The notes under the pieces are model-generated. The model was not told the DNA's origin. It saw nothing but the letters and a program-made list of their open reading frames with translations, and made no database searches. From Pelorhabdus rhamnosifermentans (GTDB lineage Bacteria > Bacillota > Negativicutes > UMGS1260), in the NCBI RefSeq assembly GCF_018835585.1, contig NZ_JAHGVE010000032.1, positions 1 through 42,857 on the forward strand: a DNA stretch of 42,857 bases. The letters run 5' to 3'. Positions 23,060-32,676 of the stretch are shown here, piece by piece. Positions within the stretch are counted from its first letter, which is position 1. The number at the start of each line of letters is the position of its first letter. A program made the position numbers and the translations under genes.

Positions 23060-24232
23060 GTGCGAATAGAACGTTCAAAAAGACTATATCATTGGATTTT
23101 GGCTGTTGTTGTGGTAGTAGCCATTGCAGGATTGTTCGGTCATCGTCTCTTGGCGAAAAAACAAGTCGTAGCACTGCCTCAAACGGTAGAAGTAAAGGCG
23201 ATGCAAGTCATTCAGAAGGATACGGCTCTACAATATGAATTTACCGGAAAGGTGCAATCGGAAAATGAGGTAAAAATCATGTCGAAAGTGTCGGGAAATA
23301 TCGTGGCGAAAATGGTCAAGGGCGGGGATATTGTTTACAAGGGGCAACCCTTGTTTCGAGTGGACAATAAGCAGTATCGGTCCGCTATTCGTTCCGCTCA
23401 AGGTACGCTGAATCAATCGCGTGCTCAGCTAAATAATGCGCAAACTGATTTGGACAGATATCAGCACTTGGCTGCTATGAAAGGTGTTGCACAGCAAACG
23501 GTAGATACGCAGGCATCGCAAGTAGAGCAGTATCAGGCGGACATGGAAGCCAATGAGGCCAAACTGCAAGAAGCAGAGGAGAATGAACAAGATACGTTAA
23601 TTGTTTCACCTGTAGATGGACGAATCGATGTAAATGATTTAAGTATTGGTGACTATGTAACGGCTGGATCGACAACAATGGCGACTGTGTCCTCCATGGA
23701 CCCGGTATGGGTTCAATTTAGTATGAGTGAAAATGAGTATTTGAAGTTTGCATTGGCAGGCAATGGTACTTTGCCTGATAGTTTTAAAAATAACATCAAA
23801 TTGACGTTAAGTAATGGAGCAGAATATCCCTTAGTTGGTTCTATTGAGCAGATTGACAAAGGAATTAGCGATACGACAGGGACGATTACGTTGAAGGCTT
23901 CGTTTAGTAATCCTCAGCGTCTATTGATTCCGGGAATGTTCGCTAAAGTTAGCGCGCAAGGGGAAATGCTGCAAGGAGCCTTATTGATTCCCCAGCGGGC
24001 AGTAAAAGAATTGCTGGGTAAGACATTTGTCACTGTTGTCACAGACGATAACAAAGCGGCGAGCCGGGCTGTAGAGTTGGGTGCGAAAATTGGCAATTTG
24101 TGGTTGATTGAAAAAGGGCTTACAGCAGGAGACCGTGTGGTTGTAGAAGGCATGGATAAGGCAAAAACAGGTATGATGCTAGAGGTAACGATGATGGGAC
24201 CGGATGAACTAACTAATCCGGTCGAGCAGTAG
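23060..24232 (+). CDS. RND efflux periplasmic adaptor (AcrA/MexA type)
   Basis: A 390-aa membrane-fusion protein linking the RND pump with TolC. An N-terminal membrane anchor (YHWILAVVVVVAIAGLFGHRLL) is followed by the first lipoyl half (VKIMSKVSGNIVAKMVKGGDIVYKGQPLFRVD), an alpha-hairpin (~95-165), the second lipoyl half (TLIVSPVDGRIDVND) and beta-barrel parts. I chose GTG 23060 with AGGAGGT 7 bases upstream; the in-frame TTG at 23054 is too close. No lipobox cysteine is seen, so it is anchored by the helix. Confidence 0.9.
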   Translation: MRIERSKRLYHWILAVVVVVAIAGLFGHRLLAKKQVVALPQTVEVKAMQVIQKDTALQYEFTGKVQSENEVKIMSKVSGNIVAKMVKGGDIVYKGQPLFRVDNKQYRSAIRSAQGTLNQSRAQLNNAQTDLDRYQHLAAMKGVAQQTVDTQASQVEQYQADMEANEAKLQEAEENEQDTLIVSPVDGRIDVNDLSIGDYVTAGSTTMATVSSMDPVWVQFSMSENEYLKFALAGNGTLPDSFKNNIKLTLSNGAEYPLVGSIEQIDKGISDTTGTITLKASFSNPQRLLIPGMFAKVSAQGEMLQGALLIPQRAVKELLGKTFVTVVTDDNKAASRAVELGAKIGNLWLIEKGLTAGDRVVVEGMDKAKTGMMLEVTMMGPDELTNPVEQ

Positions 24233-24243
24233 GGGGGATTTAT

Positions 24244-27200
24244 ATGGCGCAGTTTTTTATTAATCGCCCTATTTTTGCGATTGTTTTATCGATTATTATT
24301 ACTATAATTGGTGTTACGGCGGCTGTGAATCTACCTGTTGCGCAGTATCCGCAAATTTCACCGCCCACAGTATCTGTGAGTACGAGTTATCAAGGAGCCA
24401 ATGCGGATGTTGTGGATCAGTCGGTGGCCCAGGTTGTGGAACAACAAGTTAACGGAGTTGAGGGAATGTCTTCCATGTCGTCGACAAGTACTGACGCGGG
24501 TTCCTATTCGTTAAGTGTTCAATTTGAGTCAGGCGAGAATCCTGATACAGCAGCTGTCCAAACACAGAATCGTGTGTCAGAATCGAATGCTTCGCTGCCA
24601 AGTACGGTTCAATCGACGGGGGTTACAACAAGAAAAGCATCTCAGGAAATGTCGTTAATGTTTACACTTTGGTCACCGAATAATACTTATGATGCCAATT
24701 TCCTCAAAAATTACGGCAGTATTTATCTTATGGATGACATTAAGCGAGTCAAAGGGGTTGGCGACGTATCGCAATTTGGTTCAGATTATAGTATGAGAAT
24801 TTGGTTGCAGCCGGACAAGATGTCACGGTTAGGTGTTTCGACAAGTGAAGTCGTTACAGCGATTGAATCGCAAAATACTCAGGCTGCTGCCGGTGCCATC
24901 GGAAACATGCCTGTCACTTCCCAACAGGAATTTCAATATACTGTTAAGGTCAAGGGACGTTTGTCGACTCCAGAGGAGTTTGAAAATATTATTGTTCTTG
25001 CCAAGTCAGATGGTTCATTTATTCGCCTGAAAGATATTGCTCGCGTGGAATTCGGCAGTAAAGAATATACTTATAGCAGTTTAATGAATGGACATCAAAG
25101 TGCTGGCTTCGCCATTGAATTAACGAGCGATGCCAATGCTTTAGAGACTATTGGTAATGTAAAAAAGGTTTTGGCAAAAGCGGCACAGAATTTTCCAGAT
25201 GATTTACAATATAAAATTGTTGTGGATAATACGGATTTTGTGCGTGAATCGATGATTGAAGTAGCCAAAAGTTTTGCGGAAGCCTTACTTTTGGTTGTAA
25301 TTGTGGTGTTTCTATTTTTACAGAGTTGGCGTGCAACCTTGATTCCGTTGCTGGCCATACCCGTATCTCTATTAGGGACCTTTGGGATGTTTACGATATT
25401 AGGTTTTACCATCAATACATTGACTTTGTTTGCTATGGTTTTGGCCATCGGTTTGGTTGTTGATGATGCGATTGTTGTGATTGAGGCAGTCGAGCATAAT
25501 ATGCGTTATGATGATTTAACGCCGCTATTGGCGACTCGCAAGGCCATGAAGGAAGTATCTGGTCCGGTTATTGCTATTGCGTTTGTATTGGCAGCGGTAT
25601 TTATTCCTGTGGCATTCTTTGGTGGGATGATGGGAATTCTATATAAACAGTTTGCGCTTACAATTTGCGTGTCGATGGTCTTATCCGCTATTGTGGCCTT
25701 ATCGCTTACTCCAGCTCTTTGTGTATTGTTACTTAAGCCTTATCATGCTCATAAACCACAAGGGGCTTTGGAAAACTTTTTTGCAAGGTTTAACGGTTGG
25801 TTTGAAGAAAGTATCGAACGGTATGGAATAGGTTTAGCTAAATTGATAGCCAAATCTCGGCTCTGTATGATTTTATTAGTCGTGCTCTTGATCTTGACTG
25901 GTGGGCTCTATAAGTTAGTTCCATCGTCTTTTGTGCCTGATGAAGACCAAGGGTTTTATATTACTTCGCTTACCCTGCCTGAAGCTTCTAGTTTGAATCG
26001 TACAATGGAAGCGATGCAAGAATTGACGCAGAAGGTTACCGCCCAGACGGGCGTGTTGAATGTAATGTCCATTTCTGGCATGGACTTGCTCGGCGGCGGA
26101 ACGAAATCAAGTGGCGGTGCGATGTTTGTTTGTCTTACACCCTGGACGGAACGCGAAAAACCGGAGCTAAAGGTAAACCAGGAAATGATGCAGACCATGT
26201 TAGGAGGAAGCCATTTGCCGGCAGGTAATGTTATTTCCTTTAATCCGCCGGCATTACCCGGACTTGGCATGGTGGGTGGTTTTACGCTCATGTTGGAAGA
26301 CCGCAGTGGCGGTTCTTTGGATGACTTAGATAGTATGGCGCAAAAATTTATTGCTGCTGCAAAACAACGCCCTGAAATTGGTTCCATTGCCAGTAATTTT
26401 AAAGCTGATACACCAGGATACCAATTTGAGGTAGAACGGGAAAAGGCTGAAAAAATGGGTGTTGCGACGGATGATGTATTTACTGCTTTACAAATCTACC
26501 TTGGCGGTAGCCAAGTGAATGATTTTAATAAATTTGGTCGTACTTACAAGGTTATCGTACAGGCTGATACGTCCTTTCGCGGTGATGTTGATGCGCTAAG
26601 AGCGTTATGCGTGAAAAGTTCCAGTGGGACGATGGTTCCGCTAAATACACTGATTAAATCGACTACGATTAATTCGCCGTCAGTGATTACCCGCTATAAT
26701 GGGCTGAAAGCCGTAAAAATTAGTGGTAGTCAAGCTTCGGGATATAGTTCAGGGCAGGCCATCAGCGCATTGGAGGAGGTAGCATCTCAGACATTATCCA
26801 GCGGTTATACTTATGAATGGTCTGGCCAGAGTCGGGAAGAAAAGCTTTCAAGCAATCGAGCACCCGTTGTATTTGGAATGGCACTTGTTTTCGTATTTTT
26901 GTGCTTGGCAGCCCTTTATGAAAGTTGGAGTATTCCTTTTGCAGTATTGTTAGCCGTTCCGCTAGGCATATTTGGTGCCTTCCTGTTTCAATATCTAAGA
27001 AATTTGGAGAATAGTATTTATATGCAAATTGGGTTGGTCATGCTCATTGGATTGGCTGCGAAAAATGCCATTCTTATTATTGAATTCGCAACAGTGCGAG
27101 TTCGTCAGGGAATGAGTATTCATCAAGCTGCTATTGAAGCGGCTAAAATAAGACTTCGACCCATTTTGATGACTTCATTGGCGTTTATTATTGGCTGTAT

Positions 27201-27390
27201 TCCGCTGGCGATTGCCACAGGTGCAGGTGCCAGTGCTAGAAACTCGATGGGAAATGCAGTCGTAGGGGGCATGTTAACGGCTACATCGCTGGGAATCTTT
27301 CTCATTCCCGTATTATTTGTCGTTGTAGAAAGATTAACAGAAAAGTTCAATGTATTGCGTAAAAAAATGATAAAAACTGATCCTGTGTAG
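24244..27390 (+). CDS. RND multidrug efflux permease (AcrB/MexB, HAE1 family)
   Basis: A 1048-aa inner-membrane proton-drug antiporter, full length for the family. N-terminus AQFFINRPIFAIVLSIIITI (first helix), proton-relay aspartates Asp407 and Asp408 in GLVVDDAIVVIEAVEHNM, the lysine of helix 10 in GLAAKNAILIIEFA, and two large periplasmic loops. Last gene of the tolC-adaptor-permease operon, 11 bases after the adaptor. Substrates cannot be told. An intrinsic terminator follows at 27486-27543. Confidence 0.95.
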   Translation: MAQFFINRPIFAIVLSIIITIIGVTAAVNLPVAQYPQISPPTVSVSTSYQGANADVVDQSVAQVVEQQVNGVEGMSSMSSTSTDAGSYSLSVQFESGENPDTAAVQTQNRVSESNASLPSTVQSTGVTTRKASQEMSLMFTLWSPNNTYDANFLKNYGSIYLMDDIKRVKGVGDVSQFGSDYSMRIWLQPDKMSRLGVSTSEVVTAIESQNTQAAAGAIGNMPVTSQQEFQYTVKVKGRLSTPEEFENIIVLAKSDGSFIRLKDIARVEFGSKEYTYSSLMNGHQSAGFAIELTSDANALETIGNVKKVLAKAAQNFPDDLQYKIVVDNTDFVRESMIEVAKSFAEALLLVVIVVFLFLQSWRATLIPLLAIPVSLLGTFGMFTILGFTINTLTLFAMVLAIGLVVDDAIVVIEAVEHNMRYDDLTPLLATRKAMKEVSGPVIAIAFVLAAVFIPVAFFGGMMGILYKQFALTICVSMVLSAIVALSLTPALCVLLLKPYHAHKPQGALENFFARFNGWFEESIERYGIGLAKLIAKSRLCMILLVVLLILTGGLYKLVPSSFVPDEDQGFYITSLTLPEASSLNRTMEAMQELTQKVTAQTGVLNVMSISGMDLLGGGTKSSGGAMFVCLTPWTEREKPELKVNQEMMQTMLGGSHLPAGNVISFNPPALPGLGMVGGFTLMLEDRSGGSLDDLDSMAQKFIAAAKQRPEIGSIASNFKADTPGYQFEVEREKAEKMGVATDDVFTALQIYLGGSQVNDFNKFGRTYKVIVQADTSFRGDVDALRALCVKSSSGTMVPLNTLIKSTTINSPSVITRYNGLKAVKISGSQASGYSSGQAISALEEVASQTLSSGYTYEWSGQSREEKLSSNRAPVVFGMALVFVFLCLAALYESWSIPFAVLLAVPLGIFGAFLFQYLRNLENSIYMQIGLVMLIGLAAKNAILIIEFATVRVRQGMSIHQAAIEAAKIRLRPILMTSLAFIIGCIPLAIATGAGASARNSMGNAVVGGMLTATSLGIFLIPVLFVVVERLTEKFNVLRKKMIKTDPV

Positions 27391-27485
27391 ATTTTTTGAG
27401 GAACGTATTATTAAATCCTGTTAGCAATTAAAACTGCTCATATATTAGCGGCAAGTAGGTTTTCCTGAAATGTCCGATTTTCACC

Positions 27486-27543
27486 AAGCAGGAGTTTTAG
27501 CTGAAGAATATTATTCGGAAGCAACTCCTGCTTGTTTGCTATT
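27486..27543 (+). terminator. Terminator after the RND operon
   Basis: AAGCAGGAGTT (27486-27496) pairs perfectly with AACTCCTGCTT (27533-27543); a short T-rich tail follows. Confidence 0.6.
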
Positions 27544-27645
27544 TAAAAAATAAGTTGTTTTGCTAAACTGTTACCCAATAGCCCTAGTGACATAAGATAG
27601 TATAGAAAACCTGATTGGGATTCGATTGGAAAGGAGAAAAGGATC

Positions 27646-27918
27646 ATGATTGTTTTTTATAATCCTGTCTGGAGCGATTATGTTCATTATTTTAAAAAGA
27701 ATCCTTATATTTACTATTTGCCGAATACGCCTGTTCTCTTTTATGATTCTCACATTATTCCTGGCGTAAAAACAACGGGTGTTGCAAAAGAACTGCCTTC
27801 GGATTATACGGATCTTTTGTCCGTATTTCTTGCTAATAATTTGGGTAATTTAGCGGCACCTTCAACACTGCGTTATCCGCCTTATTCCGGTCGAAGATTT
27901 CAGCATTATTACGGCTAG
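27646..27918 (+). CDS. Small tyrosine/proline-rich protein of unknown function
   Basis: A 90-aa reading frame with AAGGAG 9 bases upstream and a small terminator-like hairpin just after it (27920-27945), which supports it as a gene. It is rich in Tyr, Pro and Phe (DYVHYFKKNPYIYYLPNTP; YPPYSGRRFQHYYG) and has no signal peptide, membrane helix or cysteine. I do not recognise it. It stands alone between the RND operon and xpt. Confidence 0.5.
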   Translation: MIVFYNPVWSDYVHYFKKNPYIYYLPNTPVLFYDSHIIPGVKTTGVAKELPSDYTDLLSVFLANNLGNLAAPSTLRYPPYSGRRFQHYYG

Positions 27919-27919
27919 G

Positions 27920-27950
27920 GCGAATAATGATTGATTTTTATTCGCAAATT
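27920..27950 (+). terminator. Weak terminator-like hairpin
   Basis: GCGAATA (27920-27926) pairs with TATTCGC (27939-27945), followed by AAATTTT. Ends the small unknown gene. Confidence 0.4.
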
Positions 27951-27976
27951 TTAGATGGAGATTGTTTGTAGGACTA

Positions 27977-28005
27977 TTGACAGGGGGAAGGGTGACTGTT
28001 AAAAT
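27977..28005 (+). promoter_or_regulatory. SigA promoter of xpt
   Basis: TTGACA (27977-27982), exactly 17 bases, TAAAAT (28000-28005). Near-consensus. Transcription should begin near 28012, giving a ~220-base leader before xpt. Confidence 0.8.
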
Positions 28006-28009
28006 CTAA

Positions 28010-28804
<795 letters not shown>

Positions 28805-28839
28805 CAAAAAAACGCTCTCTTTTTAGAGAACGTTTTTTT
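28805..28839 (+). terminator. Terminator after xpt
   Basis: AACG-TCTC pairs with GAGA-CGTT around a T-rich loop, A-run before and T-run after, so it can serve both strands (xpt and the converging gene at 28853). Confidence 0.8.
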
Positions 28840-28852
28840 GATTTTTAAATTA

Positions 28853-29323
28853 TTATTGTACATTACTGCCTAAATCAATTTTTGGTTCCGAAGAATCAGG
28901 GGGGGCAACAGTAATGTCTTGTGTTTGTCCATTGTTACGAACTTGAAAACTCATCGAGCCATATTTTGTATTGTGAGCATCGCACACAACAATTTGAAGA
29001 TTGACGAGGGCGCCTCTGTTTGCTGTAATAGATAGCTGCCCAGATTTTTTTCCCTGACTTACAATGACCTCGGCTTTTTCTTGCCGATGAGATTCCCCTG
29101 TACCCCAGACCAGTTTTACTGTCTCTGGTTTGCTAAGATCGGCATCTTTTGTCAGAAAAGAATAATTCCAGAACAGGTCGGGCTGGTCAATAATGACATG
29201 GACCTTTAATGTTTCTTGTGGTACATTTGATGGAATGGCTTCTGCATGAACGGTTGGTAGAGAAAAGGCGGCAAAAACGAGGGGTAATAACAAGGTCAAG
29301 AAATATTTTGTAAGTTGTTTCAT
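28853..29323 (-). CDS. Exported protein of unknown function
   Basis: A 156-aa protein with a clear signal peptide (KQLTKYFLTLLLPLVFAAF, cleavage near VHAEA). The mature part is beta-rich, with no cysteine pair or lipobox, and an acidic Pro-Asp-Ser tail (APPDSSEPKIDLG). I chose ATG 29323, because GGAGGT lies 6 bases upstream; the ATG at 29329 directly abuts that site. In a diderm it would be periplasmic. I do not recognise the family. Confidence 0.6.
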   Translation of the reverse strand: MKQLTKYFLTLLLPLVFAAFSLPTVHAEAIPSNVPQETLKVHVIIDQPDLFWNYSFLTKDADLSKPETVKLVWGTGESHRQEKAEVIVSQGKKSGQLSITANRGALVNLQIVVCDAHNTKYGSMSFQVRNNGQTQDITVAPPDSSEPKIDLGSNVQ

Positions 29324-29547
29324 TTTCATACCTCCGAATTTTTTTTATTATCCTTATTGTACCATGAATAACAGGAATATAGAAAAAAGTTCCGTCTTGT
29401 AATTTGGATTGTTTTTTTTGAGCAGGATATTGAAGATAAAGAGCGAAAAACAACAAAAACGTGATACGCTTGAATCAAGCAGAGCAGGCTATGAAAAATG
29501 AGTGGACATTCAGTATTGATTGCACGAATGATCATGGAGGATGTTGT

Positions 29548-30885
29548 ATGAGAAAGATAACAATTGCTGTAGTCGGGCCAGCTGATTCGGTTCAGCTAAT
29601 TAGTGAAGTGGCGAAGGAATATAGCGAGAAGATCGATATTATGGCACTTACCTATAAGGTGGCTGAAGAAGTGCCGACAATTTTGGCTGCACATAATGGG
29701 TTGCCTGACGGTTGGCTCTTTTCAGGCAAAGTTCCTTATAGTCATGCTATTGCTGCGAATATTATTAAGCAGCCCATGCTTTCCATTCCTCATGCAGGTT
29801 CTAGTTTATATCGTGTTCTATTGGAGATTGCCAATCAGGAAAAACTGGATGTGAATCGAATTAGCTTCGATATGGTCAGTGAAAAAGATATTGCTGAGAC
29901 GCTGTCTGATCTGGAAGTACCTCTTGATCCTATTCGTACGTTTGATTGTGAAGGCATTGTTTCTGCAGCAGATATGACGGAATATCACTATCAATTATGG
30001 AAAAGCGGCAAAACAAAACTGGCTGTTACTTCATTTTATTCAACCTATTATGCCCTCAAAGACAGGGGGATACCTGTTTTTCGTATTCGACCGCTGCGTT
30101 CCAATGTGCGTACCGCTTTGGACATGGCTTATCAAATGGTGGAAGCAGTTAAATTTAAAAGCAGTCAAATTTCTATCCAACAGATTGTCATTGATGATTA
30201 TGCTGGTGTGATTCGTGATGCTTCTTCAACTTATGAAGTAAAACGGCTGGAGGCAAAACTCTATCCATTGCTTATTCAATATACGGAAATGGTGCAGGGT
30301 TCCATTGATATTCATGGTCCCGGTCATTATACGATTTATTCTACACGTGGGGCTGTTGAAGAGGTGACCCAGGGGTTTACAGTGGTTCCCATTCAAGAAC
30401 AACTGACTCAGTTATTGTCGGTGCCAGTCAGTGGTGGCATTGGTTTTGGGCCAACGGCTCATGCTGCTGAAAAAAATGCTTATAAGGCATTGGGATTTGC
30501 CAGACATACCGGAAAAGGTCACTGGATGGTCGTCTTAGACGAGGGGACAGTGCTTGGTCCGTTGAGTTCAGATACTTACTTAAAATATTCTTTGCGTCCT
30601 GACGCTTCCTTATCGCAATGCTTAGCTAAGCAACTGCAGATTAGTGTAACAACTATGAATAGGCTTCTTGCCAGTCTGGATAAATTGGATACAGAAACAA
30701 TCGGTGCCGATGAATTGGCGACCCCTTTGTCCATTACACCACGCAGTGCCAGGCGGTTGCTAGGTATTCTAGTTGAGCACGGTCTCGCTGAGGTTTCGCA
30801 TGAAGAAGCCCTTTATAAAGGGCGGCCTCGTAAAATTTACAGACTGTTAGTTGATAAAATTGTGCAGAAACATGGCAGTTTATAA
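29548..30885 (+). CDS. Transcriptional regulator with sensor-like, GGDEF-like and winged-helix regions
   Basis: A 445-aa protein. Residues ~1-200 resemble a ligand-sensing half of the PrpR-N style (ITIAVVGPADS..., LPDGWLFSGKVPYSHA). Around 215-345 is a region like a degenerate cyclase/GGDEF fold (SGGIGFGPTAHAAEKNAYKALGFAR, DEGTVLGPL). The C-terminus holds two helix-turn-helix-like segments (LAKQLQISVTTMNRLLASL and LSITPRSARRLLGILVEHGL) with a wing GRPRKIYRL. I chose ATG 29548 (GGAGG 7 bases upstream); a longer GTG frame from 29461 lacks a site. It precedes an M20 amidohydrolase and M29 aminopeptidase, which it may control. Assignment of the first two regions is tentative. Confidence 0.65.
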   Translation: MRKITIAVVGPADSVQLISEVAKEYSEKIDIMALTYKVAEEVPTILAAHNGLPDGWLFSGKVPYSHAIAANIIKQPMLSIPHAGSSLYRVLLEIANQEKLDVNRISFDMVSEKDIAETLSDLEVPLDPIRTFDCEGIVSAADMTEYHYQLWKSGKTKLAVTSFYSTYYALKDRGIPVFRIRPLRSNVRTALDMAYQMVEAVKFKSSQISIQQIVIDDYAGVIRDASSTYEVKRLEAKLYPLLIQYTEMVQGSIDIHGPGHYTIYSTRGAVEEVTQGFTVVPIQEQLTQLLSVPVSGGIGFGPTAHAAEKNAYKALGFARHTGKGHWMVVLDEGTVLGPLSSDTYLKYSLRPDASLSQCLAKQLQISVTTMNRLLASLDKLDTETIGADELATPLSITPRSARRLLGILVEHGLAEVSHEEALYKGRPRKIYRLLVDKIVQKHGSL

Positions 30886-31058
30886 ATAAAATCAAATCAA
30901 ACTTTTGTTAGATAAGCGTATTTTTAAGAAAGACCTTTTAATTGTTTGTAAATTAACTTATAATAGTAACATATTATTTTTACTATTAAAGGACATATCC
31001 ATTAATAGACCGGAATTGATTTATAATGTGTGTCTTATCTTTATGGGAGGTTTTGGTA

Positions 31059-32246
31059 ATGAATGAAGAATTTGATCGTAAATTACTAGAAAGCATGATT
31101 CAATTGCGACGTGAGGTCCATCAATATCCGGAATTAAGCCGGCAGGAGAAAGAGACTTCAAAGCGAATTATTCGTGTTTTACAGTCTCTAGGTATTGATG
31201 TTCAAGTATTTAAAGACCATTATGGTGTATGTGGTACTGTTCAAGGACAAGGGCCCGGACCCGTGATTGCTCTTAGGGCGGACATGGATGCTTTGCCTAT
31301 AACAGAACCTAAGAATAAATCCTATAGTTCCAAGGTTCCAGGTGTGATGCATGCTTGTGGTCATGACGGACATGTGGCGATTTTGTTAGGGGTCGCGGAA
31401 CTTTTGGTGAAAAATAGACAGCATTTTCAGGGGAGTGTAAAACTGATATTTCAGCCGGCTGAAGAAGCTGCTCCAATTGGTGGTTCTAAGCTGATGATTG
31501 CTGACGGCGTCTTGGAACATCCGAAGGTAGATGCTATTTTTGGCCTTCATTTATGGCCTTCGCTGCCTTGTGGTTCTATTGGCATTAAGCCGGGTCCGCT
31601 TATGGCTGGATCTGATCGCTTTTCCATTAAACTATTAGGGAAAAGTGCCCATGTAGGCATGCCTCATAAAGGCTTGGACGCCATTATGATGGCGATGGAA
31701 GTGATACAGTCATTCAATAATATGATGACTCGGCAAATGAATCCTTTAGATATTGCGACTTTGTCTATTGGTAAAATTACGGGTGGTGAACGTTATAATA
31801 TTATTGCCAAAGAAGCCTTTCTAGAAGGGACGATTCGCACGTTTTCCAGTAAGGTCCGCCAAATTATTCCTGAACATATGAAACGTATTATGGCAGGCGT
31901 TACTGAGGCTCATGGGGGAGAGTATGTTTTTGATTATCAGCCAGGCTATCCTATTTTGAATAACTGGGCTGGGCCCACATCACTTGTTGCTGAGTCTGCT
32001 TGTCAGGTGATCGATGAAAAATGTGTGCTAAAGGAGATTGAACCGAATTTGGGTGGTGAAGATTTCGCTCGCTATTTGGAAAAAGTTCCTGGTGCATTGT
32101 TCTGGCTGGGAGCAAGCAAACCGGGTGAAGAAGGAGCTCCGCTGCATAATCAGGATTTTGAGATTGATGAAAGTGCGTTGCTTATTGGTGCCAAAATTAT
32201 GTTTCGAACGGTTTGTAATGCGTTGGATTTTTATAAGAGCAAATGA
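31059..32246 (+). CDS. M20-family amidohydrolase/peptidase
   Basis: A 395-aa dinuclear metal hydrolase of the M20D type (N-acyl-amino-acid or hippurate hydrolase, IAA-amino-acid hydrolase relatives), cytoplasmic. Metal ligands visible: Cys100 and His102 in HACGHDGH, Glu135/Glu136 in FQPAEEA, and a later His in GLHLWP; the C-terminal His is in APLHNQDFEID. Also ALRADMDALPI and GGEDFARYLEKVPG. I chose ATG 31059, GGGAGG 8 bases upstream. It follows the regulator gene by 173 bases. Confidence 0.9.
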   Translation: MNEEFDRKLLESMIQLRREVHQYPELSRQEKETSKRIIRVLQSLGIDVQVFKDHYGVCGTVQGQGPGPVIALRADMDALPITEPKNKSYSSKVPGVMHACGHDGHVAILLGVAELLVKNRQHFQGSVKLIFQPAEEAAPIGGSKLMIADGVLEHPKVDAIFGLHLWPSLPCGSIGIKPGPLMAGSDRFSIKLLGKSAHVGMPHKGLDAIMMAMEVIQSFNNMMTRQMNPLDIATLSIGKITGGERYNIIAKEAFLEGTIRTFSSKVRQIIPEHMKRIMAGVTEAHGGEYVFDYQPGYPILNNWAGPTSLVAESACQVIDEKCVLKEIEPNLGGEDFARYLEKVPGALFWLGASKPGEEGAPLHNQDFEIDESALLIGAKIMFRTVCNALDFYKSK

Positions 32247-32447
32247 TTTTTTGTCCAGAGCTATGAATGCCATCCGCCTTGTTCGGATGGCATTTTCGTT
32301 TATCAGGGAATTGCAAATTAGCCCTAATAAGAGGAAACCGCGACATTCTGTAGAATTAAAATAAGTGATTTTGGCCATTTGGAAGCACAGGCAGATCTTA
32401 AAAGCCGTGCACCATGAAAAAAGAAAATCATTTGTAGGAGAATGAGC

Positions 32448-32663
32448 ATGATAAATAGCAACTTCACGGGTTCTGTGGCTTTGTCTACGTTACTTGTAGC
32501 TGAAAAAGTTCAACGCATAGCAGATGAATGTGGTGTTACAATAACCTTAGTTGATACGCATTTCCGTCCAAATTGCCAATGGGTCAATGATTTTGAAGTA
32601 GAAGGTTCACCAGGCAAGATCGATGCTTTTCTAGTGCGAATCAAGGATGTTGAGACAAGATGA
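32448..32663 (+). CDS. Small protein of unknown function
   Basis: A 71-aa frame between the two peptidase genes with TAGGAGA 7 bases upstream of ATG 32448. The pattern VEKVQRIADECGVTITLVDTHF ... VEGSPGKIDAFLVRIKDV alternates strand and helix, a little like a small ACT- or NIL-type domain, but I cannot assign it. It ends 13 bases before the M29 gene and is probably co-transcribed with it. Confidence 0.5.
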   Translation: MINSNFTGSVALSTLLVAEKVQRIADECGVTITLVDTHFRPNCQWVNDFEVEGSPGKIDAFLVRIKDVETR

Positions 32664-32676
32664 AGGGGGTTTTATG

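Noticed and set aside
29461-29547. GTG start giving a longer regulator
   Set aside because: No ribosome site there; GGAGG at 29536-29540 fits ATG 29548, where a beta-strand start typical of the fold begins.
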